DNA of 39,009 bases, taken from Catenulisporales bacterium. GTDB taxonomy: Bacteria; Actinomycetota; Actinomycetes; Streptomycetales; Catenulisporaceae. Positions 1 through 7,776 of this stretch are shown here, in pieces (positions within the stretch are counted from its first letter, which is position 1; each line of letters starts with the position of its first letter). The notes beneath the pieces are model-generated. The model was not told the origin of the DNA. It saw only the letters and a program-made list of their open reading frames with translations, and searched no databases. The stretch spans positions 1 through 39,009 of the forward strand of contig JAEKKI010000139.1 of NCBI GenBank assembly GCA_019510485.1. Direction: 5' to 3'. The position numbers were made by a program, and so were the translations under genes.

Positions 1-431
1 ACCTGGTCAAGGAGCCGCTGTGGAAGACGGTGCAGCAGCACCCCTCCGCCGCGCGGTTCCCCGGGCCCGACGGCGAGTCGATGGCCGACATGTCGGCGCG
101 CGCGGTGGCCGCGGTGCGGGAATGGAACACCCTGATAGCCGCCGAGCACGGGCCGGAGGCCGTGTGGGCGCTGTTCTCGCACGGCGACGTCATCAAGGCC
201 CTGGCCGCCGACGCCCTCGGGCTGCACCTGGACCAGTTCCAGCGGATCACCTGCGATCCGTGCTCGGTCACCGCGGTCCGCTACACCGAACTGCGGCCCT
301 TCGTGCTGCGCCTGAACGACGTCGGCGGCGACCCGGCGCCCTACAAACCGCCGCCGGAGCGCGCCGAGCGTTCGCCATCAGCGGACGGTGACGCCGCAGT
401 GGGCGGCGGCGCGGGCGCCGACAATGCGTGA
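1..431 (+). CDS. histidine phosphatase (phosphoglycerate mutase-like), 3' part
   Basis: The reading frame is open from the first complete codon at position 3 and ends with TGA at 429-431, so the 5' end lies outside the window. The visible part has the second half of a histidine phosphatase fold. It includes ALFSHGDVIKALAADALG, where the SHG histidine is the second catalytic histidine of the family, followed by the GLHLDQFQRI helix. The N-terminal RHG motif is missing only because of the window edge. The last 25 residues are Pro/Ala/Gly-rich and probably disordered. Gene order (phosphatase, DUF3090, SCO1664-type, mshC) matches the conserved actinobacterial block in which this protein is called an MSMEG_4193-type putative phosphomutase. 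The substrate is unknown. Confidence 0.85.
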   Translation, partial: LVKEPLWKTVQQHPSAARFPGPDGESMADMSARAVAAVREWNTLIAAEHGPEAVWALFSHGDVIKALAADALGLHLDQFQRITCDPCSVTAVRYTELRPFVLRLNDVGGDPAPYKPPPERAERSPSADGDAAVGGGAGADNA

Positions 432-493
432 ACGCATAGGCTTTGAGACAGGGTCCACGCGAGGGCCTGAGCGGAGCTTGTAGGAGGAATACG

Positions 494-1060
494 GTGTCAC
501 GGGAACTCTTCGTTTACGACCCCCCGGAGCGGTTCGTCGCCGGCACCGTCGGACTCCCCGGGCACCGCACCTTCTACCTCCAGGCGGCCTCCGGCGGCCG
601 GATCACGTCGGTGGCGTTGGAGAAGGAGCAGGTGGAAGCCCTCGCCGAGCGGCTGGACGATCTGTTGGACGAGGTCGTGCGCCGCTCCGGCGGGGCCGCT
701 CCGGTGCCGGCCATCGCGCCGCTGGAGCTGGCCGACGACAAGCCGCTGGAGCAGCCGGTGTTCGAGGAGTTCCGGGTGGCGGCGCTCGCGCTGGCCTGGG
801 ACGGCGAGACGCAGCGGGTGGTGATCGAGGCGATGGCGCCGATGGAGGACGGCGGCGAGCCGCCGCTGGGCGACATGGACGCCGACGGGCCGCCGACCAT
901 GGTGGTGCGGCTCACCGGGGCGCAGGCCCGGGCGTTCACCACGCGCGCCAAGGCCGTGGTGTCGGCCGGGCGGCCGCCGTGTCCGTTCTGTTCGCTGCCC
1001 CTGGATCCCGAGGGACACGTTTGTCCGCGCGCCAACGGGTATCGGCGGCGCGCCGCTTGA
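494..1060 (+). CDS. DUF3090 family protein
   Basis: Conserved actinobacterial protein of 188 residues with no assigned biochemical role. I placed the start at GTG 494 because AGGAGG lies at 482-487, and family members begin with a short lead into the F-x-Y-D-P-P-E-R-F motif (here LFVYDPPERF). A longer frame back to 443 has no ribosome site. The N-terminal half carries the family GLPGHRTFYLQA motif. The C-terminus has a compact zinc-ribbon-like Cys pattern, CPFCSLPLDPEGHVCPRANG, which suggests metal binding. It sits 62 bp after the phosphatase, and its TGA overlaps the proposed TTG start of the next gene, so the block is probably one operon. Confidence 0.85.
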   Translation: MSRELFVYDPPERFVAGTVGLPGHRTFYLQAASGGRITSVALEKEQVEALAERLDDLLDEVVRRSGGAAPVPAIAPLELADDKPLEQPVFEEFRVAALALAWDGETQRVVIEAMAPMEDGGEPPLGDMDADGPPTMVVRLTGAQARAFTTRAKAVVSAGRPPCPFCSLPLDPEGHVCPRANGYRRRAA

Positions 1061-1944
1061 GCACCGCCGGAGATCCCGCAGCAGCCGTTTCGACTTCGGA
1101 GTCCTCCGGGGGGCAGGAGCTTGACCTGAGCCGTGTCACGGAAGTGCTGACCGCCGGCGAGCTGAGCATCAGCGGTCGCCTCACCAACGCCTCCAACGCC
1201 ACGCTGTACGGCTCCGTGACGTTGGACGGCGTGACGCTGCACTGCGTGCACAAGCCGGTGGCGGGGGAGCGTCCGCTGTGGGACTTCCCGAACGGCACGC
1301 TCGCCGCGCGCGAGGTCGCCGCCTACGAGCTGTCGCAGGCCACCGGCTGGCGCATCGTGCCGCCGACGGTGATGCGGGAGGGGCCGTGGGGCCCGGGTAT
1401 GTGCCAGCTGTGGATCGACACCCCGGATGACGACGACCACGGCCTGCTGGCGCTGCTGCCGGAGGACTTCGACGACGACCCGGACGCCGAGGCGGCCGCG
1501 CACTGGCGTCCGGTGCTGTCGGTGGAGCTCGGCGACGGCCGCCCGGCGGTGCTCGCGCACAAGGCCGACGAGCGGCTGCGGCGCATAGCGGCGTTCGACG
1601 CCGTGGTGAACAATGCCGACCGCAAGGGCGGCCATCTGCTGGTCGGCACCGCCGAACCCGAGCACGTGTACGGGATCGACCATGGGCTGACCTTCAACGT
1701 GGACGACAAACTGCGCACCCTGCTTTGGGGCTTCAGCGAGGAGCCGCTGGGCGACGAGGTCCGCGCGGTCCTGGAGCGGCTGGACCGGGACCTGGACTCC
1801 GGCGAGCTGGGCGGCCGCCTGACCGAGCTGCTCGACGCCGAGGAGGTCGCGGCCACGCGGGCCCGGATCAGGGAGCTGCTGCGGGCCGACCGGATCCCCG
1901 GGCCCGAGGGGCGGCGGCGGCCGGTGCCCTGGCCGCCGTTCTGA
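1057..1944 (+). CDS. SCO1664 family protein, PI3/4-kinase-like fold
   Basis: Protein of about 295 residues related to the actinobacterial SCO1664 family, which resembles phosphatidylinositol 3/4-kinases. Visible kinase-like elements are the N-terminal [11 protein letters not shown] strand, the HCVHKP lysine region, [11 protein letters not shown], and the catalytic/metal region [16 protein letters not shown] followed by [11 protein letters not shown]. These resemble the H-x-D-x-x-x-x-N and D-x-G motifs. Start is uncertain: TTG 1057 overlaps the upstream TGA in a TTGA junction, but no clear ribosome site precedes it, and the frame stays open upstream to 979. The C-terminal 60 residues are acidic and helical. 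The position directly upstream of mshC is the normal one for this family. Substrate unknown. Confidence 0.8.
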   Translation: MSTAGDPAAAVSTSESSGGQELDLSRVTEVLTAGELSISGRLTNASNATLYGSVTLDGVTLHCVHKPVAGERPLWDFPNGTLAAREVAAYELSQATGWRIVPPTVMREGPWGPGMCQLWIDTPDDDDHGLLALLPEDFDDDPDAEAAAHWRPVLSVELGDGRPAVLAHKADERLRRIAAFDAVVNNADRKGGHLLVGTAEPEHVYGIDHGLTFNVDDKLRTLLWGFSEEPLGDEVRAVLERLDRDLDSGELGGRLTELLDAEEVAATRARIRELLRADRIPGPEGRRRPVPWPPF

Positions 1945-1954
1945 CCCCGGCACC

Positions 1955-1980
1955 GGAACAACCAGCACCGTTGCGCTGTT
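1955..1980 (+). promoter_or_regulatory. candidate sigma-R promoter of mshC
   Basis: GGAAC at 1955-1959 and GTT at 1978-1980 are separated by exactly 18 bp. This matches the actinobacterial thiol-stress sigma factor (SigR/SigH) consensus GGAAT-N18-GTT with one change. Transcription would begin near 1986, about 40 bases before the mshC ATG, leaving AGGA (2015-2018) as ribosome site. Mycothiol genes are established members of sigma-R regulons in Streptomyces, which supports the call. Confidence 0.6.
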
Positions 1981-2026
1981 GCTCGGTGGGAACATCCACC
2001 GCGCCGATCCCGATAGGATCATCCGC

Positions 2027-3304
2027 ATGCACGCATGGCCCGCCCCCGAGGTCCCCGAACTGCCCGGTCACGGCCCCGCCGTCCGGCTCCACGACACCGC
2101 CGCGCGGGCCCTGGTGGCCACCCCGGCAGCGGCCCCCGGCGAGCGGGCGCGCATCTACGTGTGCGGCATCACGCCCTATGACGCGACCCACATGGGGCAC
2201 GCCAACACCTATCTGGCGTTCGACCTGATCCAGCGGGCGTGGCGCGACGCCGGGCATCCGGTGTCCTATGTGCAGAACGTCACCGACGTCGACGATCCGC
2301 TGCTGGAGCGCGCCGCGGCCAACGGTCAGGACTGGGAGCAGCTGGCGGCCGCGGAGACCGCGCTGTTCCGCGAGGACATGACCGCGCTGCGGATCCTTCC
2401 GCCGGAGCACTACGTCGGCGCGGTGGAGTCGATCCCGCTGGTCGTGGACCTGGTGGTGAAGCTGCTGGAGCGGGGCGCGGCCTACGACGTGGACGGCGAC
2501 GTCTACTTCTCCGTGCACGCCGATCCGGCCTTCGGCTCGGTGTCGCACCTGGACGCCGCCAAGATGCTGACCACGTTCGCTGAGCGCGGCGGCGACCCCG
2601 GGCGCCCCGGCAAGAAGCACCAACTGGACTGCCTGCTGTGGCAGGCCGAGCGCGAGGGCGAGCCGGCGTGGGACCCCGGCCACGACGGCCGCGTCATGGG
2701 GCTGCGCCCGGGCCGCCCCGGCTGGCACATCGAGTGCGCGGCGATCGCCCTGGAACACCTGGGCATGGGCCTGGACCTGCAGGGCGGCGGCAGCGACCTG
2801 GCGTTCCCGCACCACGAGATGGGCGCCTCGGAGGCTCAGGTGGTGACCGGCGAGCGGCCGTATGCGCAGACCTATGTGCACTCCGGCATGGTGGGCCTGG
2901 ACGGCGCGAAGATGTCGAAGTCCAAGGGCAACCTGGTCCTGGTCTCCAAGCTCCGGCACGCCGGCGTCGACCCGATGGCGATCCGCCTGGCGCTGCTGGC
3001 GCACCACTACCGCACCGACTGGGACTGGACCGACGCGGATCTGGAGTCGGCCCAGGCCCGGCTGGCGCGCTGGCGCGCGGCGGTGTCGCGGCCGGACGCG
3101 GTTCCGGCCGACGATGTGCTCGATGCGGTGCGGGAGCGGATGGCCGAGGATCTGGACACGCCGGGCGCGTTGGCTGTGATCGACGCTTGGGCGGCGCGGC
3201 AGGAGGCGGCGGACTTGGACGCGGCCGAGCCGGCGGAGCGGAACACGGCGGCGCCGGGGCAGATCAGTCGGATCGCGGACGCGCTGTTGGGCGTGGCGTT
3301 GTAA
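2027..3304 (+). CDS. mshC: L-cysteine:1D-myo-inositol 2-amino-2-deoxy-alpha-D-glucopyranoside ligase
   Basis: MshC joins cysteine to GlcN-Ins in an ATP-dependent reaction, the penultimate step of mycothiol synthesis. It is a paralogue of cysteinyl-tRNA synthetase. The 425-residue length is normal for MshC and shorter than CysS, lacking the anticodon-binding end. Visible motifs are the zinc/cysteine-binding Cys46 in [18 protein letters not shown] (the HIGH-type signature is THMGHAN, residues 54-60), the second cysteine in [30 protein letters not shown], and KMSKSKGN (from residue 295). ATG 2027 is chosen over an upstream in-frame start because AGGA precedes it by 8 bases and MshC proteins begin with a W-P-x-P-x-V-P-like lead, here [11 protein letters not shown]. 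It has its own likely sigma-R promoter and ends in a hairpin shared with the convergent TetR gene. Confidence 0.96.
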   Translation: MHAWPAPEVPELPGHGPAVRLHDTAARALVATPAAAPGERARIYVCGITPYDATHMGHANTYLAFDLIQRAWRDAGHPVSYVQNVTDVDDPLLERAAANGQDWEQLAAAETALFREDMTALRILPPEHYVGAVESIPLVVDLVVKLLERGAAYDVDGDVYFSVHADPAFGSVSHLDAAKMLTTFAERGGDPGRPGKKHQLDCLLWQAEREGEPAWDPGHDGRVMGLRPGRPGWHIECAAIALEHLGMGLDLQGGGSDLAFPHHEMGASEAQVVTGERPYAQTYVHSGMVGLDGAKMSKSKGNLVLVSKLRHAGVDPMAIRLALLAHHYRTDWDWTDADLESAQARLARWRAAVSRPDAVPADDVLDAVRERMAEDLDTPGALAVIDAWAARQEAADLDAAEPAERNTAAPGQISRIADALLGVAL

Positions 3305-3333
3305 GGGTTCTGGTTTGACCGGTGTCGGGGCGT

Positions 3334-3356
3334 CGGCCAGGACTCTCGCCTGGCCG
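3334..3356. terminator. bidirectional hairpin between mshC and tetR gene
   Basis: CGGCCAGG and CCTGGCCG form a perfect 8-bp stem around a 7-base loop. It sits between the convergent stops at 3304 and 3363. There is no T tract, as is common in high-GC actinobacteria. Confidence 0.6.
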
Positions 3357-3362
3357 GGGACA

Positions 3363-3974
3363 CTAGACGCGTTTCACAGCGGCGTCGAACGCGGGCGCGA
3401 GGGGGGCGAGCGCGGCGCGGAGCTGGTCGGGTAGCGAACCGGAGACGGCGACCAAACCCGAGGTTCCGCTCGGCTGGAGCCAGCTTTCCAAAGCGATGCG
3501 TACGGCCGCGGCCACGCTCGCCGCGAGGACCCGAGCCGTGTGTCCTCCGGCGTCGCCGAGGCGTTCGGCGATCACGGCTGTCAGCGGGGGCTCGATGGTG
3601 GCCGTGGCGTCGAGGTAGGCGTCGCGCAGCGGGGTCCGGGTGGTGATCAGCAGCAGCGCCTCGCGTTCGTGCTCGCCGCTGTTCGTGTACTGCTCGATCA
3701 CCGCCTCGGTGACGGCGTCGGCCAGGCGCACTTCCGTCGGCCGGTCCGCCACCGCCGCCGCGACCCGTGCCTCCCGATCGCCGGTGACGGCGGCGACGAT
3801 CGCCTGTTCGCGGCTGGCGAAGTAGTTGTTGTACGTGCGCGGTGACACCCCGGCGGCCTCGGCGATGTCCTCGACCCGCACCTGATCCGGTCCGCGCTCC
3901 ACGGCCAGACGGAGGGCTGCCTCGCGGAGCGCCTCGCGCGTGGCCTGCTTCTTCCGCTCCCGCAGTCCCGTCAC
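3363..3974 (-). CDS. TetR family transcriptional regulator
   Basis: A 203-residue repressor-type protein. The N-terminal helix-turn-helix is VRVEDIAEAAGVSPRTYNNYF (roughly residues 32-52), preceded by REALREAALRLAVERG, the standard TetR layout. The rest is an all-helical ligand and dimerisation domain with no recognised effector signature. The start is GTG 3974 (MTGLRERKKQ), with GGAAGG about 9 bases upstream. The open frame continues upstream without good start signals. It is transcribed divergently from the 4050 gene. The 75-bp gap holds two perfect TGCG-N4-CGCA palindromes, a likely site for autoregulation and control of the neighbour. Ligand unknown. Confidence 0.88.
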   Translation of the reverse strand: MTGLRERKKQATREALREAALRLAVERGPDQVRVEDIAEAAGVSPRTYNNYFASREQAIVAAVTGDREARVAAAVADRPTEVRLADAVTEAVIEQYTNSGEHEREALLLITTRTPLRDAYLDATATIEPPLTAVIAERLGDAGGHTARVLAASVAAAVRIALESWLQPSGTSGLVAVSGSLPDQLRAALAPLAPAFDAAVKRV

Positions 3975-3998
3975 GGGGCCCAGCCTTCCACAGATGGC

Positions 3999-4026
3999 TG
4001 CGTTCACGCAAACTTGCGCGTACGCA
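3999..4026. promoter_or_regulatory. doubled palindromic TetR operator
   Basis: Two copies of TGCG-N4-CGCA (3999-4010 and 4015-4026) are separated by 4 bp, so the repeats are spaced 16 bp apart. All four half-sites are perfect. The position is between divergent starts at 3974 and 4050, close to both. This fits cooperative binding of two TetR dimers. Confidence 0.65.
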
Positions 4027-4049
4027 CTTTTCCTGGCAGCCTCGGCGCC

Positions 4050-5081
4050 ATGAGAGCACGAGGAATGGCCTATGACACCGGATTCGTCATGCACGGTCGG
4101 ATATCCCGCGAGCACTTCGACCCGGGGGTCGTCCGCCGCGAACTGACCATCATCCGCGACGACCTGCACTGCAACGCGGTTCAGATCATCGGCGGCGACC
4201 CGGACCGGCTGGAGCTGGCCGCCGGCGTGGCGGCCGAGCTCGGCTTGGAGGTCTGGTTCTCGCCCTATCCGCTGGAACTGGACTCCGAGCAGATCCTCGC
4301 CCTGTTTCGCGAGTGCGCTGAGCGGGCCGAACGGCTCCGGCGTACCGGGGCCGCGGTCGTGTTCGTCGCCGGCGTCGAGCTGAGCCTGATGAGCCGCGGG
4401 TTCCTGCCCGGCGACAATCCCGAGGAGCGGGTCGCGCGGCTGATGAGCCGGCCGGAGCGGCGGGCCGAGGCGATCCGCGAGATCGGCGGGCGTATGAACA
4501 CGTTCCTCGGCGCCGCCGCGGCCGCCATCCGCGAGCGATTCCAAGGCGAGCTCACCTATGCGGCCATCCAGTTCGAGCAAGTCGACTGGACCCCCTTCGA
4601 CTTCGTGACCTTCGAGTTGATCCGCTCCGCCGAGGTCGCCGACCAGTTCCGGGAGGCGGTGAGAACCCTGGCCCAAGGCCAGAAGCCCTTGGCCATCACC
4701 GGTTTCGGCACCGCGGCCTACAAGGGCGCCGGCGATCGCGGCGGCCGGGCGATGGAGGTGGTCGAATACGACGGGCAGACCAGGGACCCGATACGGCTCG
4801 ACGGCGTGTACGAGCGCGACGAGGCCGGTCAGGCCGCGTATCTCAGCGAACTGCTGGAGATCTTCCAGACCGAGGGCGTGGACAGCGCGTTCGTGTTCAT
4901 GTTCGCCCTGGCCGGCTTCCCGCACCGGCCCGACGGCGATCCCCGGTACGACCTGGATCGCGCGGGGCCGGGCATCGTCAAAATCCTCGAAGGACGCCGC
5001 GGGCAGGCCTACCCCGACATGGAGTGGGAGCCCAAGGCCGCCTTCACGGCCGTGGCTCGGCGATATCGCGACGCGTCCTGA
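4050..5081 (+). CDS. conserved TIM-barrel-like protein of unknown function
   Basis: A 343-residue soluble protein without signal peptide or membrane segments. It opens with RGMAYDTGF and continues with alternating strands and helices such as LHCNAVQIIGGDPDRLELAA, GLEVWFSPYP and AAVVFVAGVELSLMSRGFLPG, then FDFVTFELIR, PLAITGFGTAAYKGA and SAFVFMFALAGFP. This resembles a glycoside-hydrolase-like beta/alpha barrel, with acidic residues at strand ends (VELS, FELI) as possible active-site groups. As I recall, some homologues are labelled abortive phage infection proteins; nothing in the sequence supports that. The start at ATG 4050 fits the divergent layout, and the ribosome site is weak. It overlaps the convergent MFS gene by 38 bp. 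Probably controlled by the adjacent TetR. Confidence 0.7.
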   Translation: MRARGMAYDTGFVMHGRISREHFDPGVVRRELTIIRDDLHCNAVQIIGGDPDRLELAAGVAAELGLEVWFSPYPLELDSEQILALFRECAERAERLRRTGAAVVFVAGVELSLMSRGFLPGDNPEERVARLMSRPERRAEAIREIGGRMNTFLGAAAAAIRERFQGELTYAAIQFEQVDWTPFDFVTFELIRSAEVADQFREAVRTLAQGQKPLAITGFGTAAYKGAGDRGGRAMEVVEYDGQTRDPIRLDGVYERDEAGQAAYLSELLEIFQTEGVDSAFVFMFALAGFPHRPDGDPRYDLDRAGPGIVKILEGRRGQAYPDMEWEPKAAFTAVARRYRDAS

Positions 5082-6357
5082 CCGGGCTGGCGAGGATGAC
5101 CGCCGGCACGGCGAGCGTCGCGACCGTGGTGCACCACAGGGCGGTTCGTGGGCCGTCCCAGGACGCGACCGTTCCGGCGGCCAGCGCACCCACCGGGATC
5201 ACGCCCCAGGAGACGAAGCGGACCGTCGCCGCGACGCGGGGCAACAACTCGGTCGGAGTCGCGATCTGGCGGTAGGTGCGGGCCACGATGCTCGTCACCA
5301 CGACGGCCCCGGCGAAGGCGGCGTTGCCGAGGATGAACACCGCCACGCCCCACCCGTGACCGGCGGCGGGCAGCAGGGCGCAGGACGGCGGCAGCGCTAT
5401 CGACGCCCAGACCATGGCGCGTCCGGTGCCGATGCGGCGGGTCAGGCGCGGGGTGAGCGCGGCCCCGAGCAGGCTGCCGATGCCCTCGGTGGCCATCACC
5501 GCGCCGACCGAGGCCGCCGCGAGGTGGAGTGTGCGCACCAGGAACAGCGGGGTCAGCGCCAGCAGGGCGCCGCAGACGAAGTTGACGGCGGTCGCGTCCC
5601 AGAGGTTCGCCCGCTGGATCGGCTCGCGCATGAGGTATTGCCAGCCCTCGCGGATCGAGGCGCGGACGGTCGTCCTGGCGGCGGCGTTCACGGGCTCGGT
5701 ACGGGGCGGGCGCGGGACGTTCCGCAGCAAGAAGGCTGATATCAGGTAGCTGAAGACGTCCACGAGGATGCTGGTCGCCGCCCCGACCGCCTGCACCAGC
5801 GCGCCGCCGAGGGACGGCCCCGCGAGAGTGGTCACCGCCTCGGTCCCGGACGTGAGGCTGTTGCGTGCCGTCAACTCCTCCCTGCTGACCAGGAACGGCA
5901 GCATCGTGGCGTTCCCGACGTCGAACACGACCGACGCCAGTCCGACGACCAGCGCGACCACGACCAACTGCGCCACCGTCACCGACGCCACCCACCAGGC
6001 CACCGGCACCGAGGCCAATGCCGCCGCCCGGATCAGGTCCATCGCGATCTGCGTGCCCCGCAGCGGCAGCCGGCCGACCAGCACCCCAGCCGGCAGCCCG
6101 ATGAGCGCCCATGCGGCGAACCCGGCCGCCGTGACGGCGCCGACCTCGAAGCTCGACGCGTGCGCCAGGCCCAGGGCGGCCAGCGGGAGCGCGACGGTGG
6201 TGACGGCGGTGCCGACGCGGCTGACCGTGGAGCCGGCCCAGTAGCGCCAGAACCAGGAGTGGGCATGGGTCTCGGACACCGATGACGTGGTCGATGCGGC
6301 GCCTGCGGTCGGCGCCGGTGGCGTAGCGGATCGCGCGGGCGGCGTGGCGGCGGTCAA
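5044..6357 (-). CDS. MFS transporter, probable drug/solute exporter
   Basis: A 437-residue inner-membrane transporter with about 10-12 hydrophobic segments. Examples are FEVGAVTAAGFAAWALIGLPAGVLVG, LVVVALVVGLASVVFDVGNA and GVAVFILGNAAFAGAVVVTSIVA. It resembles the enterobactin/macrolide exporter branch of MFS: the GxLxxR-like loop is GVLVGRLPLR, and DVGNATMLPFLV matches that subfamily. The start is TTG 6357 because AGGGAGGGG lies 7 bases upstream; the longer frame from 6384 starts inside the regulator's palindrome and has no ribosome site. It is divergent from the HxlR-peroxiredoxin gene with a shared operator, so export of a redox-active or electrophilic compound is a reasonable inference. 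Its 3' end overlaps the convergent 4050 gene. Confidence 0.85.
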   Translation of the reverse strand: MTAATPPARSATPPAPTAGAASTTSSVSETHAHSWFWRYWAGSTVSRVGTAVTTVALPLAALGLAHASSFEVGAVTAAGFAAWALIGLPAGVLVGRLPLRGTQIAMDLIRAAALASVPVAWWVASVTVAQLVVVALVVGLASVVFDVGNATMLPFLVSREELTARNSLTSGTEAVTTLAGPSLGGALVQAVGAATSILVDVFSYLISAFLLRNVPRPPRTEPVNAAARTTVRASIREGWQYLMREPIQRANLWDATAVNFVCGALLALTPLFLVRTLHLAAASVGAVMATEGIGSLLGAALTPRLTRRIGTGRAMVWASIALPPSCALLPAAGHGWGVAVFILGNAAFAGAVVVTSIVARTYRQIATPTELLPRVAATVRFVSWGVIPVGALAAGTVASWDGPRTALWCTTVATLAVPAVILASPVRTRRDIAEPRP

Positions 6358-6372
6358 GAGCGGGCCCCTCCC

Positions 6373-6399
6373 TAGTGAGTTCACATTCGGAACTGACTA
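6373..6399. promoter_or_regulatory. HxlR-type operator, near-perfect inverted repeat
   Basis: Arms TAGTGAGTTC (6373-6382) and GAACTGACTA (6390-6399) match at 9 of 10 positions around a 7-bp centre. The repeat overlaps the TATACT -10 of the regulator gene and lies 16 bp upstream of the MFS start, so one bound dimer could block both divergent promoters. HxlR regulators commonly bind such divergent intergenic palindromes. Confidence 0.7.
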
Positions 6400-6403
6400 T
6401 ACT
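6375..6403 (+). promoter_or_regulatory. promoter of hxlR-peroxiredoxin gene, leaderless
   Basis: TATACT (6398-6403) stands 7 bases before GTG 6410, so the transcript probably starts at the start codon. The -35 is weak (GTGAGT at 6375-6380, 17-bp spacer). On the opposite strand TATAGT (6396-6401) overlaps it and could serve the MFS gene, so the two promoters would be mutually exclusive. Confidence 0.5.
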
Positions 6404-6409
6404 GGCCGG

Positions 6410-7291
6410 GTGAAGTACACCGGCATCGGGGACAGCGACTGCTCGATCGCGCAGGCCCTCGATGTGGTCGGGGACTGGTGGACGCTGCTCGTGGTGCGCG
6501 ATGTCGCCGGCGGCGTGAACCGCTTCTCGGACCTGGCCGCTGAGCTCGGCGTGAGCCGCAAGGTGCTGACCGAGCGGCTCGCGATGCTGGTCGAGCGCGG
6601 CGTGCTGGAGCGGCGTCGGTACTCCGACCGGCCGGCGCGGTTCGAGTACCACCTCACCGATGCCGGACGTGGCCTGCTCCCGGTGCTGATCGCGCTCCAG
6701 AACTGGGGGGCTCAGCACGTGATGGGCGACGGCACGCTCAGCGCCACCTCCGAACCCGCCTCCGCCGAGGCCCGCCGGGTCCACGGGCTGGTCGGGACCC
6801 GTATTCCAGCCCTGATGCTGCCGGGCGCCGACGGTACGCCGGCAGATCCGATCGCCGCCGGCGCCGCGTGGACCGTGCTGTACACCTTCCCCGGCTCGCC
6901 CTCGGTCGAGCCGAGCCTGGCTCCCGGCTGGGAGCAGGTGCCCGGCGGCCCCGGCTGCACGCTCGAAGCCCGCACCTTCCGCGACCGCCTCCCCGAGTTC
7001 GCGAAACTCGACGCGGCCGTCGTCGGAGCCTGCACCCAGCGTTATGAGCAACTGGCCCGCTTCGCCGAACTGGAGAACGTGCCGTTCCCGCTGCTGTCCG
7101 ATCAGGGCCTGGAACTCGCCACCGCGCTGCGCCTGCCGTCCTTCCGGGCTGCCGGTGCCGACCGTCTCAAGCGCGCGACGCTGATCGTCGACGCGAACCG
7201 GGTCGTGCGCGACACCCTGTATCCGGTGCCCGATCCGGCGGCGTCGGTTGACGAGGCGCTGCGGATCATCGGCGCTCTGACAGTCTCCTGA
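6410..7291 (+). CDS. HxlR-family regulator fused to a peroxiredoxin-like domain
   Basis: A 293-residue two-domain protein. Residues 8-105 are an HxlR winged helix: DSDCSIAQALDVVGDWWTLL with the family's N-terminal redox cysteine (Cys11), then FSDLAAELGVSRKVLTERLAML and a beta wing at LERRRYSDRPARFEYHLT. Residues 128-290 resemble AhpC/TSA peroxiredoxins: AAWTVLYTFPG, then GWEQVPGGPGCTLEARTFRD with the probable peroxidatic Cys183, then VPFPLLSD and ATLIVDANRVVRDTLYPV. Relatives of this peroxiredoxin type usually read CTPQSC; here the second cysteine is replaced by Arg. Cys208 is the only other cysteine. GTG 6410 is preferred because HxlR domains begin just before this cysteine and a -10 box sits directly upstream. 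A longer frame back to 6287 would run through the operator. Likely a peroxide- or electrophile-sensing repressor of the divergent exporter. Confidence 0.85.
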   Translation: MKYTGIGDSDCSIAQALDVVGDWWTLLVVRDVAGGVNRFSDLAAELGVSRKVLTERLAMLVERGVLERRRYSDRPARFEYHLTDAGRGLLPVLIALQNWGAQHVMGDGTLSATSEPASAEARRVHGLVGTRIPALMLPGADGTPADPIAAGAAWTVLYTFPGSPSVEPSLAPGWEQVPGGPGCTLEARTFRDRLPEFAKLDAAVVGACTQRYEQLARFAELENVPFPLLSDQGLELATALRLPSFRAAGADRLKRATLIVDANRVVRDTLYPVPDPAASVDEALRIIGALTVS

Positions 7292-7299
7292 AACCAAAA

Positions 7300-7339
7300 C
7301 CCGCGTCCGAGGTGCCTTCGCAGGCACCCCGGACGCGGG
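7300..7339. terminator. bidirectional terminator
   Basis: A long stem between convergent genes: CCCGCGTCCG-A-GGTGCC pairs with GGCACC-C-CGGACGCGGG around the loop TTCGCA. There are 16 paired bases and one mismatch. Confidence 0.8.
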
Positions 7340-7356
7340 CATCAGGTCAGGTCAGG

Positions 7357-7776
7357 TCACCGGCGCGGGCCGGCCTCCTGCCGTTCCATCGACGTCGCCT
7401 CGGCGCCGGCCCGCCCCGCGAGCTGCGCGTTCTGCGCGGCTGAGAGCGCGTCGGACTCGGAACCGGCCTCGATGACGTTGGTGATCCGGAACTTCACCGG
7501 CGACCCGTCTTTGTTGCCGCCCTTGTCATACGGCCGGCACATGACCGTCGAACCGACCTCCAGCGGCGCGTCGAGGTTGCCCGGCACATAGGCCTGCACC
7601 TGTTTACCACCGCCGACCGGCGTGAGTACCGCGATTCGCGGCTTGAACTCCTCTGCGCCGTCCGGGCCTTCCTCCCGCCGCGTGAAGTCGGCGAACTCGG
7701 CGACCTGATACCTGTGGCGCACGTCTGCCTTCGCGACGTGCTCTCCGGCTTCGTTCTTCTTTCCTGACTTGGACAT
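7357..7776 (-). CDS. conserved hypothetical protein
   Basis: A 139-residue soluble, charged protein that I do not recognise. It has no signal peptide, membrane segment or catalytic motif. The Lys/Glu-rich N-terminus (SKSGKKNEAGEHVAKAD) is followed by a probable beta-rich core (KPRIAVLTPVGGGKQVQAYVP, LEVGSTVMCRPYDKG, PVKFRITNVIEA), which could be an SH3- or OB-like barrel. The C-terminus is Ala/Gly/Arg-rich. ATG 7776 is selected because AAGGAGG stands about 10 bases upstream. A frame back to 7938 exists but is less well supported. It stands alone between a terminator and a 324-bp gap. Confidence 0.7.
   Translation of the reverse strand: MSKSGKKNEAGEHVAKADVRHRYQVAEFADFTRREEGPDGAEEFKPRIAVLTPVGGGKQVQAYVPGNLDAPLEVGSTVMCRPYDKGGNKDGSPVKFRITNVIEAGSESDALSAAQNAQLAGRAGAEATSMERQEAGPRR

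Noticed and set aside
4050..5081. Phage-defence (abortive infection) gene
   Set aside because: Only a recalled database label supports it. No defence motif, toxin domain or partner gene is present.
3363..5189. A 608-codon minus-strand frame extending the TetR gene over the divergent gene
   Set aside because: Only the distal 203 residues resemble TetR. The rest is antisense to the barrel protein with the biased composition of a high-GC shadow frame.
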